Shown here: positions 1 to 8,590 of the stretch, one piece after another
Layout of the letters: the number at the start of each line of letters is the position of its first letter
How positions within the stretch are numbered: position 1 is the stretch's first letter
DNA from: Chryseobacterium fluminis
GTDB lineage: Bacteria > Bacteroidota > Bacteroidia > Flavobacteriales > Weeksellaceae
DNA: 64,000 nt
Assembly (NCBI RefSeq): GCF_026314945.1
Contig: NZ_CP111121.1
Span: 3,348,001 to 3,412,000 of the forward strand
Direction: 5' to 3'
Program-made: the position numbers and the translations under genes
Notes under the pieces: generated by a model
The model's input: the letters and a program-made list of their open reading frames with translations, nothing else
What the model was told of the DNA's origin: nothing
Databases searched by the model: none

Positions 1-623
1 ATATTTTTTCCAAAAGGTATTTTCATCATGATTTCTTTTTTGATTTCAGGCTCAGTGAGATTTTGGCTCTGGTCTTAATTGTGGTCGCAGTGGTCACTTT
101 ATTCAAGTATCCCAATGAATTATACTTTGACAGCGGAAAACTCATTTTTACGGTTATTTATGTAGCCTTACCCTTCAGTTTTGCGCTGGGTCTGCCTAAG
201 TTCTCAAGTTATGAAGACCGGTTTTCCCTGGAGGTTCTGTTCTTGTTTATTCTCATATGGAGTAGTGACACGTTTGCTTATTTGACAGGAAAGTTCCTCG
301 GGAAGCATAAAATGGCGCCTAAAATATCTCCTAAAAAGACCTGGGAAGGGTATGTCGGTGGAGTAGTACTGACTTTGGTATTATCATATTTTGTGGAGCA
401 GTATCATCCTGATCTTCGCGGAAACTGGATGGTGGTAGGATTTCTTGTGGCAGCCTTTGCTCCTGCGGGCGATCTGGTAGAAAGCCAGCTTAAAAGAAAT
501 TTCGCAGTCAAAGACAGCGGAAACATTATACCGGGACACGGTGGCGTATTAGATAGGCTTGATAGTTTTTTAATCTGCGTTCCTGTCGTATATTTGTACT
601 TTATTTTAGAAAAATTTATTTAA
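1..623 (+). CDS. cdsA: Phosphatidate cytidylyltransferase (CDP-diacylglycerol synthase), 5' end missing
   Basis: This is the C-terminal part (about 206 residues, open from base 3) of the inner-membrane enzyme that makes CDP-diacylglycerol from phosphatidate and CTP. Several hydrophobic membrane segments are visible. The C-terminus carries the family signature, KRNFAVKDSGNIIPGHGG followed by a D-R-x-D motif, which holds the catalytic aspartates. A TTG at 63 could be mistaken for a start, but the reading frame is open through the window edge and the upstream residues fit the family, so the gene begins outside the window. The stop lies 4 nt before psd, so the two are almost certainly co-transcribed for phospholipid synthesis. 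I am sure of the family. Confidence 0.93.
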   Translation, partial: IFSKRYFHHDFFFDFRLSEILALVLIVVAVVTLFKYPNELYFDSGKLIFTVIYVALPFSFALGLPKFSSYEDRFSLEVLFLFILIWSSDTFAYLTGKFLGKHKMAPKISPKKTWEGYVGGVVLTLVLSYFVEQYHPDLRGNWMVVGFLVAAFAPAGDLVESQLKRNFAVKDSGNIIPGHGGVLDRLDSFLICVPVVYLYFILEKFI

Positions 624-627
624 TCTC

Positions 628-1281
628 ATGAAATTACACAGAGAATCAAAAGGAACAATTACCGTTGCAACCCTACTGTTTATCATTATTGGTGCGCTGG
701 CTATTTATTTTCTTGAAATGTGGTCATTAGTGATCGTGCTGCCGTTATTGGTGGTGTACAGTTTGGTATTTTGGTTCTTCAGGGTTCCGAATCGTGAAAT
801 CCTTGAGCACAGAGAAAATGTTATTGCCCCGGTTGACGGAAAGGTGGTCATGATCAAAGAAGTGGAAGAAGATGAATTTATTAAAGGAAAAGCCATCCAG
901 GTTTCCATTTTTATGTCTCCTCTGAATGTTCATATATGCCGGTATCCTGTTTCAGGAGAAGTCATTTACAAAAAATATCATCCCGGAAAATATCTGGTTG
1001 CATGGCACGAGAAATCTTCTACTGAGAACGAAAGAACGACGATTGCCGTACAGAGTCTGACGAATCATAAGGTGGTTTTCAGACAAATTGCGGGCTATGT
1101 GGCAAGAAGAATTGTTTTCTACTGTAATGAAGGAGATCATGCTAAGGCAGGACACGAATTCGGGTTTATTAAATTCGGGTCGAGAATGGATGTCTTTTTA
1201 CCGCTGGATACCGAGATTATCTGTAAGATCGGAGATATCACAAAAGGAGGTCTGGATGTGATTGCCAGAATGAAAGATTAG
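628..1281 (+). CDS. psd: Phosphatidylserine decarboxylase family protein
   Basis: Pyruvoyl-dependent enzyme that converts phosphatidylserine to phosphatidylethanolamine at the inner membrane. The 217-residue length matches the short form common in Bacteroidota, which is smaller than the E. coli enzyme. Two hydrophobic N-terminal segments (about residues 13-50) anchor it. An IAPVDGKV motif follows near residue 66, then an NVHICRYPV segment with the conserved His. The FGS triplet near residues 183-185 is the expected Gly-Ser self-cleavage site that generates the pyruvoyl group. It sits 4 nt downstream of cdsA and is followed by a strong terminator. The phosphatidylserine synthase gene is not in the window. 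Confidence 0.93.
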   Translation: MKLHRESKGTITVATLLFIIIGALAIYFLEMWSLVIVLPLLVVYSLVFWFFRVPNREILEHRENVIAPVDGKVVMIKEVEEDEFIKGKAIQVSIFMSPLNVHICRYPVSGEVIYKKYHPGKYLVAWHEKSSTENERTTIAVQSLTNHKVVFRQIAGYVARRIVFYCNEGDHAKAGHEFGFIKFGSRMDVFLPLDTEIICKIGDITKGGLDVIARMKD

Positions 1282-1304
1282 ATTCTGTATTAAAATATTA
1301 ACAG

Positions 1305-1334
1305 GACTGTTTCGAAGGAAGCAGTCTTTTTTTT
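1305..1334 (+). terminator. Rho-independent terminator after psd
   Basis: A 9-bp stem (1305-1313 pairs with 1318-1326, one G-U pair, loop gaag) is followed by eight T. It closes the cdsA-psd unit. Confidence 0.85.
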
Positions 1335-1367
1335 CGTTATATTTAAATATGATTTAAAAATAAGCCG

Positions 1368-1784
1368 ATGAAATTTTTCCTTTTAATTTTAATGATCGCC
1401 AGCCTCTGTTCATGCACCACGTTCAGCGAATATTCAAAAGATACAAAAACGGTGAAATGCGATGACGACAAACGGTATGTCTGTTTTGCGAATGAAGCTT
1501 TGCATTGGAACTATACTTCATTTGGAGGTGTATATACCGCAACTGACAAAAAAGAATTCAATAAACTGAAAGTAAAAAATGCTCCTAAATTTAAAAATGT
1601 ATTGTTGTACGGACAATCATGGGTTTCTCAGGCAGAGTATTACATCCTTCTGAATAATAAAAAAAATTCCGGAGATTATATTTTAAAAGATACCTTAATT
1701 AACGGGAATAAAATTACAATAGCGGTCAGCAGAAAAATAAAGCACAAAAGTAATATATCCTTTCTCTTAAACGGATTTAATTAA
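1368..1784 (+). CDS. Small putative lipoprotein, function unknown
   Basis: A 138-residue protein that I do not recognise. The N-terminus is a short lipoprotein signal peptide with Cys residues at the end of the hydrophobic stretch (SLCSC), so lipidation at the outer or inner membrane is likely. The mature part is basic and hydrophilic, with cysteines in CDDDKRYVC that could form a disulfide. It stands alone, after the psd terminator and convergent with the ABC exporter. There is no clear -7 box upstream. No pathway can be inferred. Confidence 0.65.
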   Translation: MKFFLLILMIASLCSCTTFSEYSKDTKTVKCDDDKRYVCFANEALHWNYTSFGGVYTATDKKEFNKLKVKNAPKFKNVLLYGQSWVSQAEYYILLNNKKNSGDYILKDTLINGNKITIAVSRKIKHKSNISFLLNGFN

Positions 1785-1937
1785 AAGGATATGCAGTGCG
1801 TTTTTAACCGGTATATCAGACTTAAATAATCATTACGGATATTTTTATACCAGCAGGTATTTCAACTTGTTTCCATTGCCTTAAGCACCCGATCTCTCAT
1901 TGTAATACAAAACGAGGCTGTTCTTGTTTTTCTGCAT

Positions 1938-1984
1938 AAAAAAAGAGTACTTCTGCCAGGCTTGTGATTCTGCAGAAGTACTCT
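1938..1984 (-). terminator. Terminator of the ABC exporter gene
   Basis: A perfect 13-bp inverted repeat (1944-1956 with 1972-1984) is followed, on the minus strand, by seven T. It lies 42 nt past the stop of the ABC exporter. Confidence 0.88.
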
Positions 1985-2025
1985 GATGATTTTACAGGGA
2001 TTATTTAAATTATAATGAAGAGCCT

Positions 2026-3864
2026 TTAATCAAAATTCTGAAGCTCTACCAATTTCTGATAAGTGCCCTTCTTAGCCATAAGCTCATGGTGTGTTCCCTG
2101 TTCCACAATATCGCCTTTCTCCATGACCACAATCCAGTCTGCTTTCTGAATGGTTGAAAGCCGGTGGGCAATGACCAGTGAAGTTCTGTTTTCCATCATT
2201 TTTTCCAGCGCATCCTGCACAAATCTTTCCGATTCGGTATCTAAAGCAGATGTAGCTTCATCCAGAATCATGATCGGTGGATTTTTCAGTACGGCTCTGG
2301 CAATTGAAACCCTTTGTTTCTGTCCTCCGGAAAGCTTGCCTCCGTCATCACCGATATTAGAATCATATCCTTCAGGTAGTCTTGTGATAAAAGCATCGGC
2401 ATTGGCAATTTTTGCTGCGGCGATCACTTCTTCCCGGGTGGCATCAGGTTTACCCATTAAGATATTATTATAAACCGTATCATTGAATAATACAGATTCC
2501 TGAGTAACCATTCCCAAGAGCTGTCGGTAATTTTTCAGATTTAGATTTTTTATATTCGTTTCGTCGATCATAATTTCCCCTTCCGAAACATCATAGAACC
2601 TCGCCAGAAGATTGGCAATCGTTGTTTTCCCACTGCCGCTCTGTCCTACCAGCGCTACTGTTTTTCCTTTGGGAATACTGAGCGAGAAGTTTTTAAGGAT
2701 TGCATGGTCTTTATCATAAAAGAATCCGATATTATTAAACTCGATTGAATGATTTAGCGTTGAAATTGAAACCGGGTTGGGTGCTTCATCGATTTTTACA
2801 TCAGCATCAAGGATTTCCAGAACTCTCTCAAGAGAAGCTTCTCCCTTCTGAACATTGGAGATAGACTGTGACAAACTCTTTACAGGAGGCAATATCTGGA
2901 AAAAAATACCTAAGAACACTAGGAAATCTGCCGGAGAAATGCTTTGTTCCACGATAATCTGTTTTCCGCCGTACCAGGCGATAATCAGGAACGTAACTGA
3001 ACCTAAAAATTCACTCATGGGCGATGCCAGTTCTTTTTTTCTTCCTAACCGTATTGAGCTGTTGATCCAACGCTGCATAGACTGCATAAACCGGGTATCC
3101 ATTATTTTCTCGGCGCTGAAAATCTTAATCACTTTGGTAGATTTCAGGGTTTCATCAACGATAGAAAAGATGTTTCCCATTTCGTTCTGCGCTTCGTGAG
3201 AATCCTTTTTCAGACTTTTTCCGATTAAGGCGATCATCGTTCCCATTACCGGCAGTACCAATAATGAGAAAAGAGTCATCTCTGTACTCAAAAAGAAAAG
3301 CGTCACCAGTGTACTGATTAACATAAACGGAGCGTTAATAAGCTCAACCAGGCTGCCTAGAATATTACCTTCCACTTCACCCACATCATTCGACATACGG
3401 GACATCAGATCTCCTTTCCGGCTTTCCGTAAAGAAGGAAACCGGTAAAGAAAGGATCTTTCTGTACATGGCTCCCCGCAGATCCTTGGTAACTCCTACAC
3501 GATAATTGATCAGCAAAAATGAACCCAGATATCTGAAGATATTCCGAAGTAAAAACATAAAGGCCGTAATGATACAAAGCCACGCCAGTACGCTGAGTGC
3601 ACCATGTTCTGTCACTAAACTCTGAACATAATAATTGGCGTATTCTTTGACATAGTCAAAAAAGTCTAAAATGTCACCCGAATAAACAGGTGCCGTACTG
3701 TATTTTTTAGCTTCAATGGTTCCGAAAAGCATTCCTAAAACCGGTAAAATGGTCCCTAAAGAAGCAATCTGAAATACGGAATATAAAATATTGAAGAATA
3801 AACTTCCGTAGATGTATTTTTGGTGAGGTCTCGCGAACTTTAGTATTTTAATATATTGGTTCAT
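2026..3864 (-). CDS. ABC transporter, fused permease and ATP-binding protein (MsbA/multidrug type)
   Basis: A 612-residue half-transporter. The first 350 residues or so are a six-helix exporter-type transmembrane domain. The rest is the nucleotide-binding domain, with Walker A GQSGSGKTT near residue 406, signature LSGGQKQR near 509, Walker B IMILDEATSALD near 530 and H-loop AHRLST near 563. It should work as a homodimer at the inner membrane. Length and order match MsbA and related lipid or drug exporters, but the substrate cannot be read from sequence. It is monocistronic, with a TAATTTTG box just upstream and a strong terminator downstream. Confidence 0.92.
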   Translation of the reverse strand: MNQYIKILKFARPHQKYIYGSLFFNILYSVFQIASLGTILPVLGMLFGTIEAKKYSTAPVYSGDILDFFDYVKEYANYYVQSLVTEHGALSVLAWLCIITAFMFLLRNIFRYLGSFLLINYRVGVTKDLRGAMYRKILSLPVSFFTESRKGDLMSRMSNDVGEVEGNILGSLVELINAPFMLISTLVTLFFLSTEMTLFSLLVLPVMGTMIALIGKSLKKDSHEAQNEMGNIFSIVDETLKSTKVIKIFSAEKIMDTRFMQSMQRWINSSIRLGRKKELASPMSEFLGSVTFLIIAWYGGKQIIVEQSISPADFLVFLGIFFQILPPVKSLSQSISNVQKGEASLERVLEILDADVKIDEAPNPVSISTLNHSIEFNNIGFFYDKDHAILKNFSLSIPKGKTVALVGQSGSGKTTIANLLARFYDVSEGEIMIDETNIKNLNLKNYRQLLGMVTQESVLFNDTVYNNILMGKPDATREEVIAAAKIANADAFITRLPEGYDSNIGDDGGKLSGGQKQRVSIARAVLKNPPIMILDEATSALDTESERFVQDALEKMMENRTSLVIAHRLSTIQKADWIVVMEKGDIVEQGTHHELMAKKGTYQKLVELQNFD

Positions 3865-3884
3865 TCAATGAAAAAATTGGATAG

Positions 3885-3892
3885 CAAAATTA
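3885..3892 (-). promoter_or_regulatory. Candidate -7 box (TAATTTTG) for the ABC exporter
   Basis: TAnnTTTG on the minus strand, 20 nt upstream of the ATG. No convincing -33 TTTG is visible. Confidence 0.55.
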
Positions 3893-4023
3893 CATAATTA
3901 AAATGATAAGACGTTTTTTAATAGTCTTTTACTTTAGTGTGATAAGTTACCGTTTACGAGGATTCGTTACAGTCTTCGGGCAATTAAAAGACTTTGCTGA
4001 AGATTTTGATTTAATATCAAATA

Positions 4024-4047
4024 AAAACCACCGGAATCAGTGGTTTT
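4024..4047 (-). terminator. Possible terminator of the M28 peptidase gene
   Basis: An 8-bp inverted repeat (4024-4031 with 4040-4047), 20 nt after the stop. The T-rich tract behind it is short, so it may be weak. Confidence 0.45.
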
Positions 4048-4066
4048 CGATAGCATTAAAATTTTA

Positions 4067-4990
4067 TTAAAATCTTACTTTGTCATTATATTTAGGGGCA
4101 AAATTCTCTGGAGACAGCTTTTCTAAAGTTGTACCAAAATTATTGATGATCCGGGTGAGATTATCAAAATCCACTACAGTGACATCATCGCTTACCTGAT
4201 GATAATGCTTTATTTTACTCATGTCTGCCGTAGAAATAGAATGGGCAATGATTTTCTTTTTCACAAAGCTGACGTTATCGGATCTGTAAAACAACTGTTC
4301 CTTAGCATATGGGTCGGGATGTATTTTCAGTCCGTTCGCCGCATTTTTATTAAAAATTCCGGCAAGATCTGAAAACCCGTCACCGGTCATGAATACTGCA
4401 TTTTTGCCAAATTCTGATTCCGTTGCCACCATTTCAAAATTAAAAAGGGAAGTAAGATTATTGTAAATGGGATCCAGTGTCTTATCGGTAGAAATCGCTG
4501 TTGAGCCCAGCATCCCTTTTTCCTCTCCGTTAAATGCCATGAAAACCATAGAGAAATCTGGCTTTTTGTTTTTGAAATAGTCTGCAATTCCCACCAGTGT
4601 GGTAATGCCGCTGGCATCATCATCGGCGCCGTTATAGATGTTATCACCATTTGTTTTACCGGTTGTTCCGATATGATCGAAATGACCGGAGAAACCGAGA
4701 TATTGATCTGTTTTTCCTTTCTTTATTCCACATACATTGTAGACCGTTTTTCCTTTGTAATTAAAGGGAACCAGGTAAGAATTTCCGGTGCAGTATTCTA
4801 AATTATTTTCTTTAAAAAGTGCAGCAATATAATGGGCTGCATTGTCATTTTCCGGAGTTCCGATTTCCCGGCCTTTCATTTCGTCGGAAGCCAGGGTAGA
4901 AAGTACGGTCCGGATTCTTTCTTCTGATACCTGCTGCGCAAAGGAGAAAACTGAAAAAAGAGAAAAGGTAAGATAGGTAAGTTTTTTCAT
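4067..4990 (-). CDS. Secreted M28-family zinc metallopeptidase
   Basis: A 307-residue protein with an N-terminal Sec signal peptide ending near FAQQ, so it is periplasmic or extracellular. The aminopeptidase-like di-zinc site is readable: GFSGHFDHIG (His ligand), NGADDDASG (bridging Asp) and NGEEKGMLGS (catalytic Glu and ligand). A late His in AHSIST is a further candidate ligand. Family members remove N-terminal residues or act on dipeptides. No T9SS sorting domain is seen at the C-terminus. It is monocistronic between ABC exporter and DUF4293 genes on the same strand. The specific substrate is unknown. Confidence 0.88.
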   Translation of the reverse strand: MKKLTYLTFSLFSVFSFAQQVSEERIRTVLSTLASDEMKGREIGTPENDNAAHYIAALFKENNLEYCTGNSYLVPFNYKGKTVYNVCGIKKGKTDQYLGFSGHFDHIGTTGKTNGDNIYNGADDDASGITTLVGIADYFKNKKPDFSMVFMAFNGEEKGMLGSTAISTDKTLDPIYNNLTSLFNFEMVATESEFGKNAVFMTGDGFSDLAGIFNKNAANGLKIHPDPYAKEQLFYRSDNVSFVKKKIIAHSISTADMSKIKHYHQVSDDVTVVDFDNLTRIINNFGTTLEKLSPENFAPKYNDKVRF

Positions 4991-5090
4991 TTTAAATCGA
5001 ATTTATTAATAATCTGTCGTGATATAAACGTAAATGTTGCAACGAAATTACTTATTTCTAATAAGCCGAAAGAAATGACTGGCCGGCATA

Positions 5091-5119
5091 AAAAAAACAG
5101 CTCCTAAAAAGAAGCTGTT
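5091..5119 (-). terminator. Terminator of the DUF4293 gene
   Basis: Stem AACAGCT/AGCTGTT (5096-5102 with 5113-5119), followed on the minus strand by a T-rich tract. Confidence 0.75.
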
Positions 5120-5143
5120 CTTACTCAAAAAATCGTTGTACGG

Positions 5144-5533
5144 TTATCGAAGTCTGTCTACAGATTTTACGAGCCTTTCATCTCTCTTGATGTATGTGTT
5201 TGAAATAATCAAACAGATCACCGCGATCAATGGAAAAACCGGCTCAATACCCTTCTCAGGAAACTGAATTCCTCCGGATAAGTTTTGCAACCAGTAAATC
5301 AATACACCAATCAACAAAGCGTTTATAATAATGCTGATGGTATTCAGCAAAATCTGTCTCTTTCTGTTTTTAAAGCTGAATACACTCAGTAATCCAACCA
5401 AAACCAGGATCACACAGCCTATATCAAGGATAGGAATAGAAGCTGAAATGATCATATCCTGCCCTGTAACGAACAGAAATACAGCAGCCAAAACTGCTAA
5501 AAAAGTCCATATTGTCTGTATTCTTTGTAACAT
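5144..5533 (-). CDS. DUF4293 family membrane protein
   Basis: A 129-residue protein with four hydrophobic helices (roughly residues 8-25, 30-48, 60-82 and 95-112) and a short basic tail. Sequence and topology match DUF4293, a small Bacteroidota integral membrane family with no known function. It is divergent from rho, with 145 nt between the start codons and overlapping promoters. That arrangement suggests shared control, or at least promoter competition. Confidence 0.8.
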   Translation of the reverse strand: MLQRIQTIWTFLAVLAAVFLFVTGQDMIISASIPILDIGCVILVLVGLLSVFSFKNRKRQILLNTISIIINALLIGVLIYWLQNLSGGIQFPEKGIEPVFPLIAVICLIISNTYIKRDERLVKSVDRLR

Positions 5534-5551
5534 TGAATATTAAATTCCAGG

Positions 5552-5582
5552 CAAAAGTAGTATAAATTTTGCACAATTCAAA
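5552..5582 (-). promoter_or_regulatory. Bacteroidota promoter for the DUF4293 gene
   Basis: On the minus strand TTTG (5582-5579), 19 nt, TACTTTTG (5559-5552). Predicted transcription starts about 10-15 nt before the ATG at 5533. It overlaps the rho promoter. Confidence 0.75.
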
Positions 5583-5598
5583 AATAAGTGTAGATTTG
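5568..5598 (+). promoter_or_regulatory. Bacteroidota promoter for rho
   Basis: TTTG (5568-5571), 19 nt, TAGATTTG (5591-5598): an exact match to the -33/-7 consensus. It predicts a rho leader of about 75 nt, long enough for the autoregulation that is common for rho. Confidence 0.8.
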
Positions 5599-5678
5599 CA
5601 TTATACAATGTACTTGAAAATTAAAAGTCACCGGACTTACTTTTCTTACTCACAATTAATTACATTTTTACATTAAAT

Positions 5679-7541
5679 ATGTTTAACATAGAAACGTTAA
5701 GGTCAAAATCCGTAACGGAACTGACTAAAATCTTGAAGGATTTAGGCGTTAAAGTTGCAAGAAACAGCAATGAGAATGATAAAATATTTGCTATTCTCGA
5801 CTTTCAAGCTTCTAACCCTAAAGTATCCAAAGATTATTTCAATACCACAGAAGCGAGTATAACTGCTGAAGAAGCGCCCGCCGAAAAACCAGCGAAAGCG
5901 CCTGTGAAGAAAGCTGCTGCTCCAAGGAAAACACCTGCAAAACCTAAGGTCCCGGCGGCAAAAGCGGCTGCAGAACCACAGGAAGCCGCAGAAATAAAAA
6001 CTGAAGAAAAGGAAATTGTTTCCGAAGAAGTAAAAGCTGAACACCCTGAAGAGGCAAAACCAGCAACAACCACAGATGAAACTTCAAACGCCAACGCAGC
6101 GAAGAAAAAAAGAAAAAGAGTTCCTGTAGCGGAAACCGGTAATACCGAAGCCCCGCAGCCTAAAACAGAAGCTCCTAAAAACACAGAATCTCAGGAATCT
6201 GCTCCAGCAGAAGAAAAGCCTGCCAATCCTCAACAACAGCCTCAGGCCAGATCTCAAAAGGGACAAAACCAACCGCAAAACAGCGGAAACCAGCATAGAA
6301 ATCAGAATCAGAATCAGAACCAGAATTCGAATCAAAACCAAAACCAAAACCAGAATCAGAATCAGAACAGACAACAGCATTCTGAAAGACAGGAGGAACA
6401 CCACGAGCACAAAAAAGAGTTCAGTTTCGACGGGATGGTAAGCATTGAAGGGGTTCTGGAAATCTTACCTGATAATTACGGATTTTTACGTTCGTCAGAT
6501 TTCAGTTATATTTCTTCTCCTGATGATGTGTATGTATCTACCGCACAGATCAGAAATTTCAGTTTAAAAACAGGAGATACCGTAAGGGGAATCGTGAGGC
6601 TTCCGAAAGAAGGTGAAAAATATTTCTCTTTATTGAAGCCAACAGAGGTGAACGGACGTGATCTTGCCTTTATTAAAGACCGTGTCGCTTTCGAATACCT
6701 TACCCCGCTTTTCCCGGAAGAAAAATTTAATCTTACCGGAAATAATTCTACCATGTCTACCAGAATTGTTGATTTAATTGCACCTATCGGGAAAGGACAA
6801 AGAGCCATGATCGTCGCCCAGCCTAAAACCGGTAAGACCATGTTGCTTAAAGATATTGCCAATTCCATTGCTGCCAATCACCCGGAAGTTTATATGATGG
6901 TGCTTCTTATTGACGAACGTCCCGAGGAGGTTACCGATATGGAAAGAAGCGTAAATGCGGAAGTGATCGCATCTACATTTGATGAAGCAGCGGAAAAACA
7001 TGTAAAAGTAGCGAACCTTGTACTGGCAAAAGCACAGAGAATGGTTGAATGCGGACATGATGTGGTGATCTTACTGGATTCCATTACAAGATTGGCAAGA
7101 GCTTATAATACCGTGACACCTGCTTCCGGTAAAGTTTTATCGGGTGGGGTTGATGCGAATGCTCTTCATAAGCCGAAAAGATTTTTCGGAGCTGCCAGAA
7201 AAATCGAGGGTGGAGGATCATTGACGATTATCGCAACGGCTCTTATTGACACAGGCTCAAAAATGGATGAAGTGATTTTTGAAGAATTCAAAGGAACGGG
7301 TAATATGGAACTTCAGTTAGACCGTAAAATTGCCAACAGAAGAATTTACCCTGCCATTGACCTGGTTGCTTCAAGCACGCGTAGAGATGATTTGCTTCTG
7401 GATGAGGTGACGTCTCAGAGAATGTGGATTCTGAGAAAATATCTTTCAGAAATGAATCCTATCGAAGCCATGGAATTCGTAAGTAAAAACATCAGAGGAA
7501 CCCGTAATAACGAAGAATTCCTGATGTCTATGAATAAATAA
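5679..7541 (+). CDS. rho: Transcription termination factor Rho with a long N/Q-rich insertion
   Basis: The hexameric RNA helicase that terminates transcription. At 620 residues it is about 200 longer than E. coli Rho. Residues 1-45 form the Rho_N helical domain. Residues 50-245 are a low-complexity insertion: Ala/Pro/Lys/Glu-rich first, then N/Q repeats at about 208-229. The RNA-binding OB domain follows at about 250-325, then the ATPase with Walker A AQPKTGKT near 380 and Walker [11 protein letters not shown] near 461, and the Q/R-loop region. Insertions here are typical of Bacteroidota; the one in Bacteroides thetaiotaomicron is reported to drive phase separation. It is monocistronic, with a promoter and terminator at either end. 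Confidence 0.97.
   Translation: MFNIETLRSKSVTELTKILKDLGVKVARNSNENDKIFAILDFQASNPKVSKDYFNTTEASITAEEAPAEKPAKAPVKKAAAPRKTPAKPKVPAAKAAAEPQEAAEIKTEEKEIVSEEVKAEHPEEAKPATTTDETSNANAAKKKRKRVPVAETGNTEAPQPKTEAPKNTESQESAPAEEKPANPQQQPQARSQKGQNQPQNSGNQHRNQNQNQNQNSNQNQNQNQNQNQNRQQHSERQEEHHEHKKEFSFDGMVSIEGVLEILPDNYGFLRSSDFSYISSPDDVYVSTAQIRNFSLKTGDTVRGIVRLPKEGEKYFSLLKPTEVNGRDLAFIKDRVAFEYLTPLFPEEKFNLTGNNSTMSTRIVDLIAPIGKGQRAMIVAQPKTGKTMLLKDIANSIAANHPEVYMMVLLIDERPEEVTDMERSVNAEVIASTFDEAAEKHVKVANLVLAKAQRMVECGHDVVILLDSITRLARAYNTVTPASGKVLSGGVDANALHKPKRFFGAARKIEGGGSLTIIATALIDTGSKMDEVIFEEFKGTGNMELQLDRKIANRRIYPAIDLVASSTRRDDLLLDEVTSQRMWILRKYLSEMNPIEAMEFVSKNIRGTRNNEEFLMSMNK
6300..6365 (+). repeat. Asn-Gln codon repeat inside rho
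   Basis: About eleven tandem Asn-Gln pairs (AAY CAR), interrupted once by Asn-Ser, encoding residues 208-229 of Rho. Codons alternate between synonyms, so the protein pattern rather than the DNA repeat looks selected. Confidence 0.9.
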
Positions 7542-7566
7542 ATTAATAGATTAATATTGTTAAAGA

Positions 7567-7600
7567 AGTACGGATCTCTGGGTCCGTGCTTTTTGTTTTT
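7567..7600 (+). terminator. Terminator of rho
   Basis: Stem 7567-7574 with 7583-7590 (8 bp, one G-U), followed by TTTTGTTTTT. The rest of the 300-nt gap to the next gene holds only the sod promoter. Confidence 0.82.
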
Positions 7601-7785
7601 GATCAAATGATACATGGGTTGATTTCAGAATAATTAAATTTCAGGATAAAAAATTATATTTATCGAATTGTTATTATTTAATTCTCAATCCGCTGTAGGT
7701 CCATATTCAAGCTTCCTTACCTCCTAACTATCGTATTATAAATTAATATATCAATGTTAAAGATTTATTAAAGTAATCCCCTTTT

Positions 7786-7817
7786 TTTGAATATGGATTA
7801 ATTTATGGCTAACTTTG
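7786..7817 (+). promoter_or_regulatory. Promoter of the superoxide dismutase gene
   Basis: TTTG (7786-7789), 20 nt, TAACTTTG (7810-7817), then about 25 nt to the ATG. Confidence 0.75.
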
Positions 7818-7842
7818 GTTTATAACATTAAAAATAATAATT

Positions 7843-8439
7843 ATGTCATTTGAATTACCAAAATTAGCATATGCTTATGATGCACTGGAGCCTACTATTG
7901 ATGCGAAAACGATGGAAATCCACCATACCAAGCATCATCAGGCATACATCGACAATTTAAATAATGCCATAAAAGGGACCGACTTAGAAGAAAAAACAAT
8001 AGAAGAAATCTGCCAGACAGGGACTGATAAACCAGCGGTAAGAAATAACGGGGGTGGACATTTTAACCATTCTTTATTCTGGGAAATTTTAACGCCTGGG
8101 GGAAGCAATGAACCTGTAGGAAATGTAAAAGCTGCTATTGAAACGTACGGAGGCCTTGAAAAATTTAAAACGGATTTTTCTGATGCTGCTAAGACAAGAT
8201 TCGGTTCAGGATGGGCCTGGTTGGTAAAAAATACTGACGGTTCCGTTTCTGTATCTTCAACTCCAAACCAGGATAACCCGTTAATGCCTGTTGCAGACGT
8301 TAAAGGAACTCCGGTTTTAGGACTTGATGTATGGGAACATGCTTACTATTTAAACTATCAGAACAGAAGACCTGATTATGTAGCAGCGTTCTTCTCTGTA
8401 GTTAACTGGGATAAAGTGGAAGAATTATTTAATAAATAA
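7843..8439 (+). CDS. sodA: Superoxide dismutase, Fe/Mn family, probably Mn type
   Basis: A cytoplasmic enzyme that dismutates superoxide to oxygen and hydrogen peroxide. It has 198 residues, the normal length for the family. The four metal ligands are visible as His27, His76 (in [10 protein letters not shown]), Asp162 and His166 (in DVWEHAYY). The Gln-Asp pair in NQDNPL lies at the site that carries the outer-sphere Gln in Mn enzymes, which favours Mn or cambialistic use over strict Fe. There is no signal peptide. It is monocistronic with its own promoter and a strong terminator. Confidence 0.93.
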   Translation: MSFELPKLAYAYDALEPTIDAKTMEIHHTKHHQAYIDNLNNAIKGTDLEEKTIEEICQTGTDKPAVRNNGGGHFNHSLFWEILTPGGSNEPVGNVKAAIETYGGLEKFKTDFSDAAKTRFGSGWAWLVKNTDGSVSVSSTPNQDNPLMPVADVKGTPVLGLDVWEHAYYLNYQNRRPDYVAAFFSVVNWDKVEELFNK

Positions 8440-8457
8440 TTTTTGCTATATAAAATG

Positions 8458-8490
8458 AAAAGGTTCAGAATTACTCTGAACCTTTTTTAT
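8458..8490 (+). terminator. Terminator after sodA
   Basis: A 12-bp stem (8458-8469 with 8475-8486) with a 5-nt loop, followed by T-rich sequence. The A-rich left side means it may also stop transcription from the convergent endonuclease gene. Confidence 0.85.
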
Positions 8491-8590
8491 TTTTAACTGT
8501 TACCAGTAATAAATCACAAATTAAACTGATCATTAATACCGAGACGTATTTCAGTAAAAATACAATCCTTCTGGAACAGCTTCGTTTAAT

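Noticed and set aside
6300..6365. Microsatellite or CRISPR-like array
   Set aside because: The repeats are in frame and encode Asn-Gln pairs with synonymous codon changes; there are no spacers.
5834..6410. Long minus-strand open frames inside rho
   Set aside because: They mirror the repetitive Ala/Lys/Glu and Asn/Gln codons on the coding strand and have no start context or homology.
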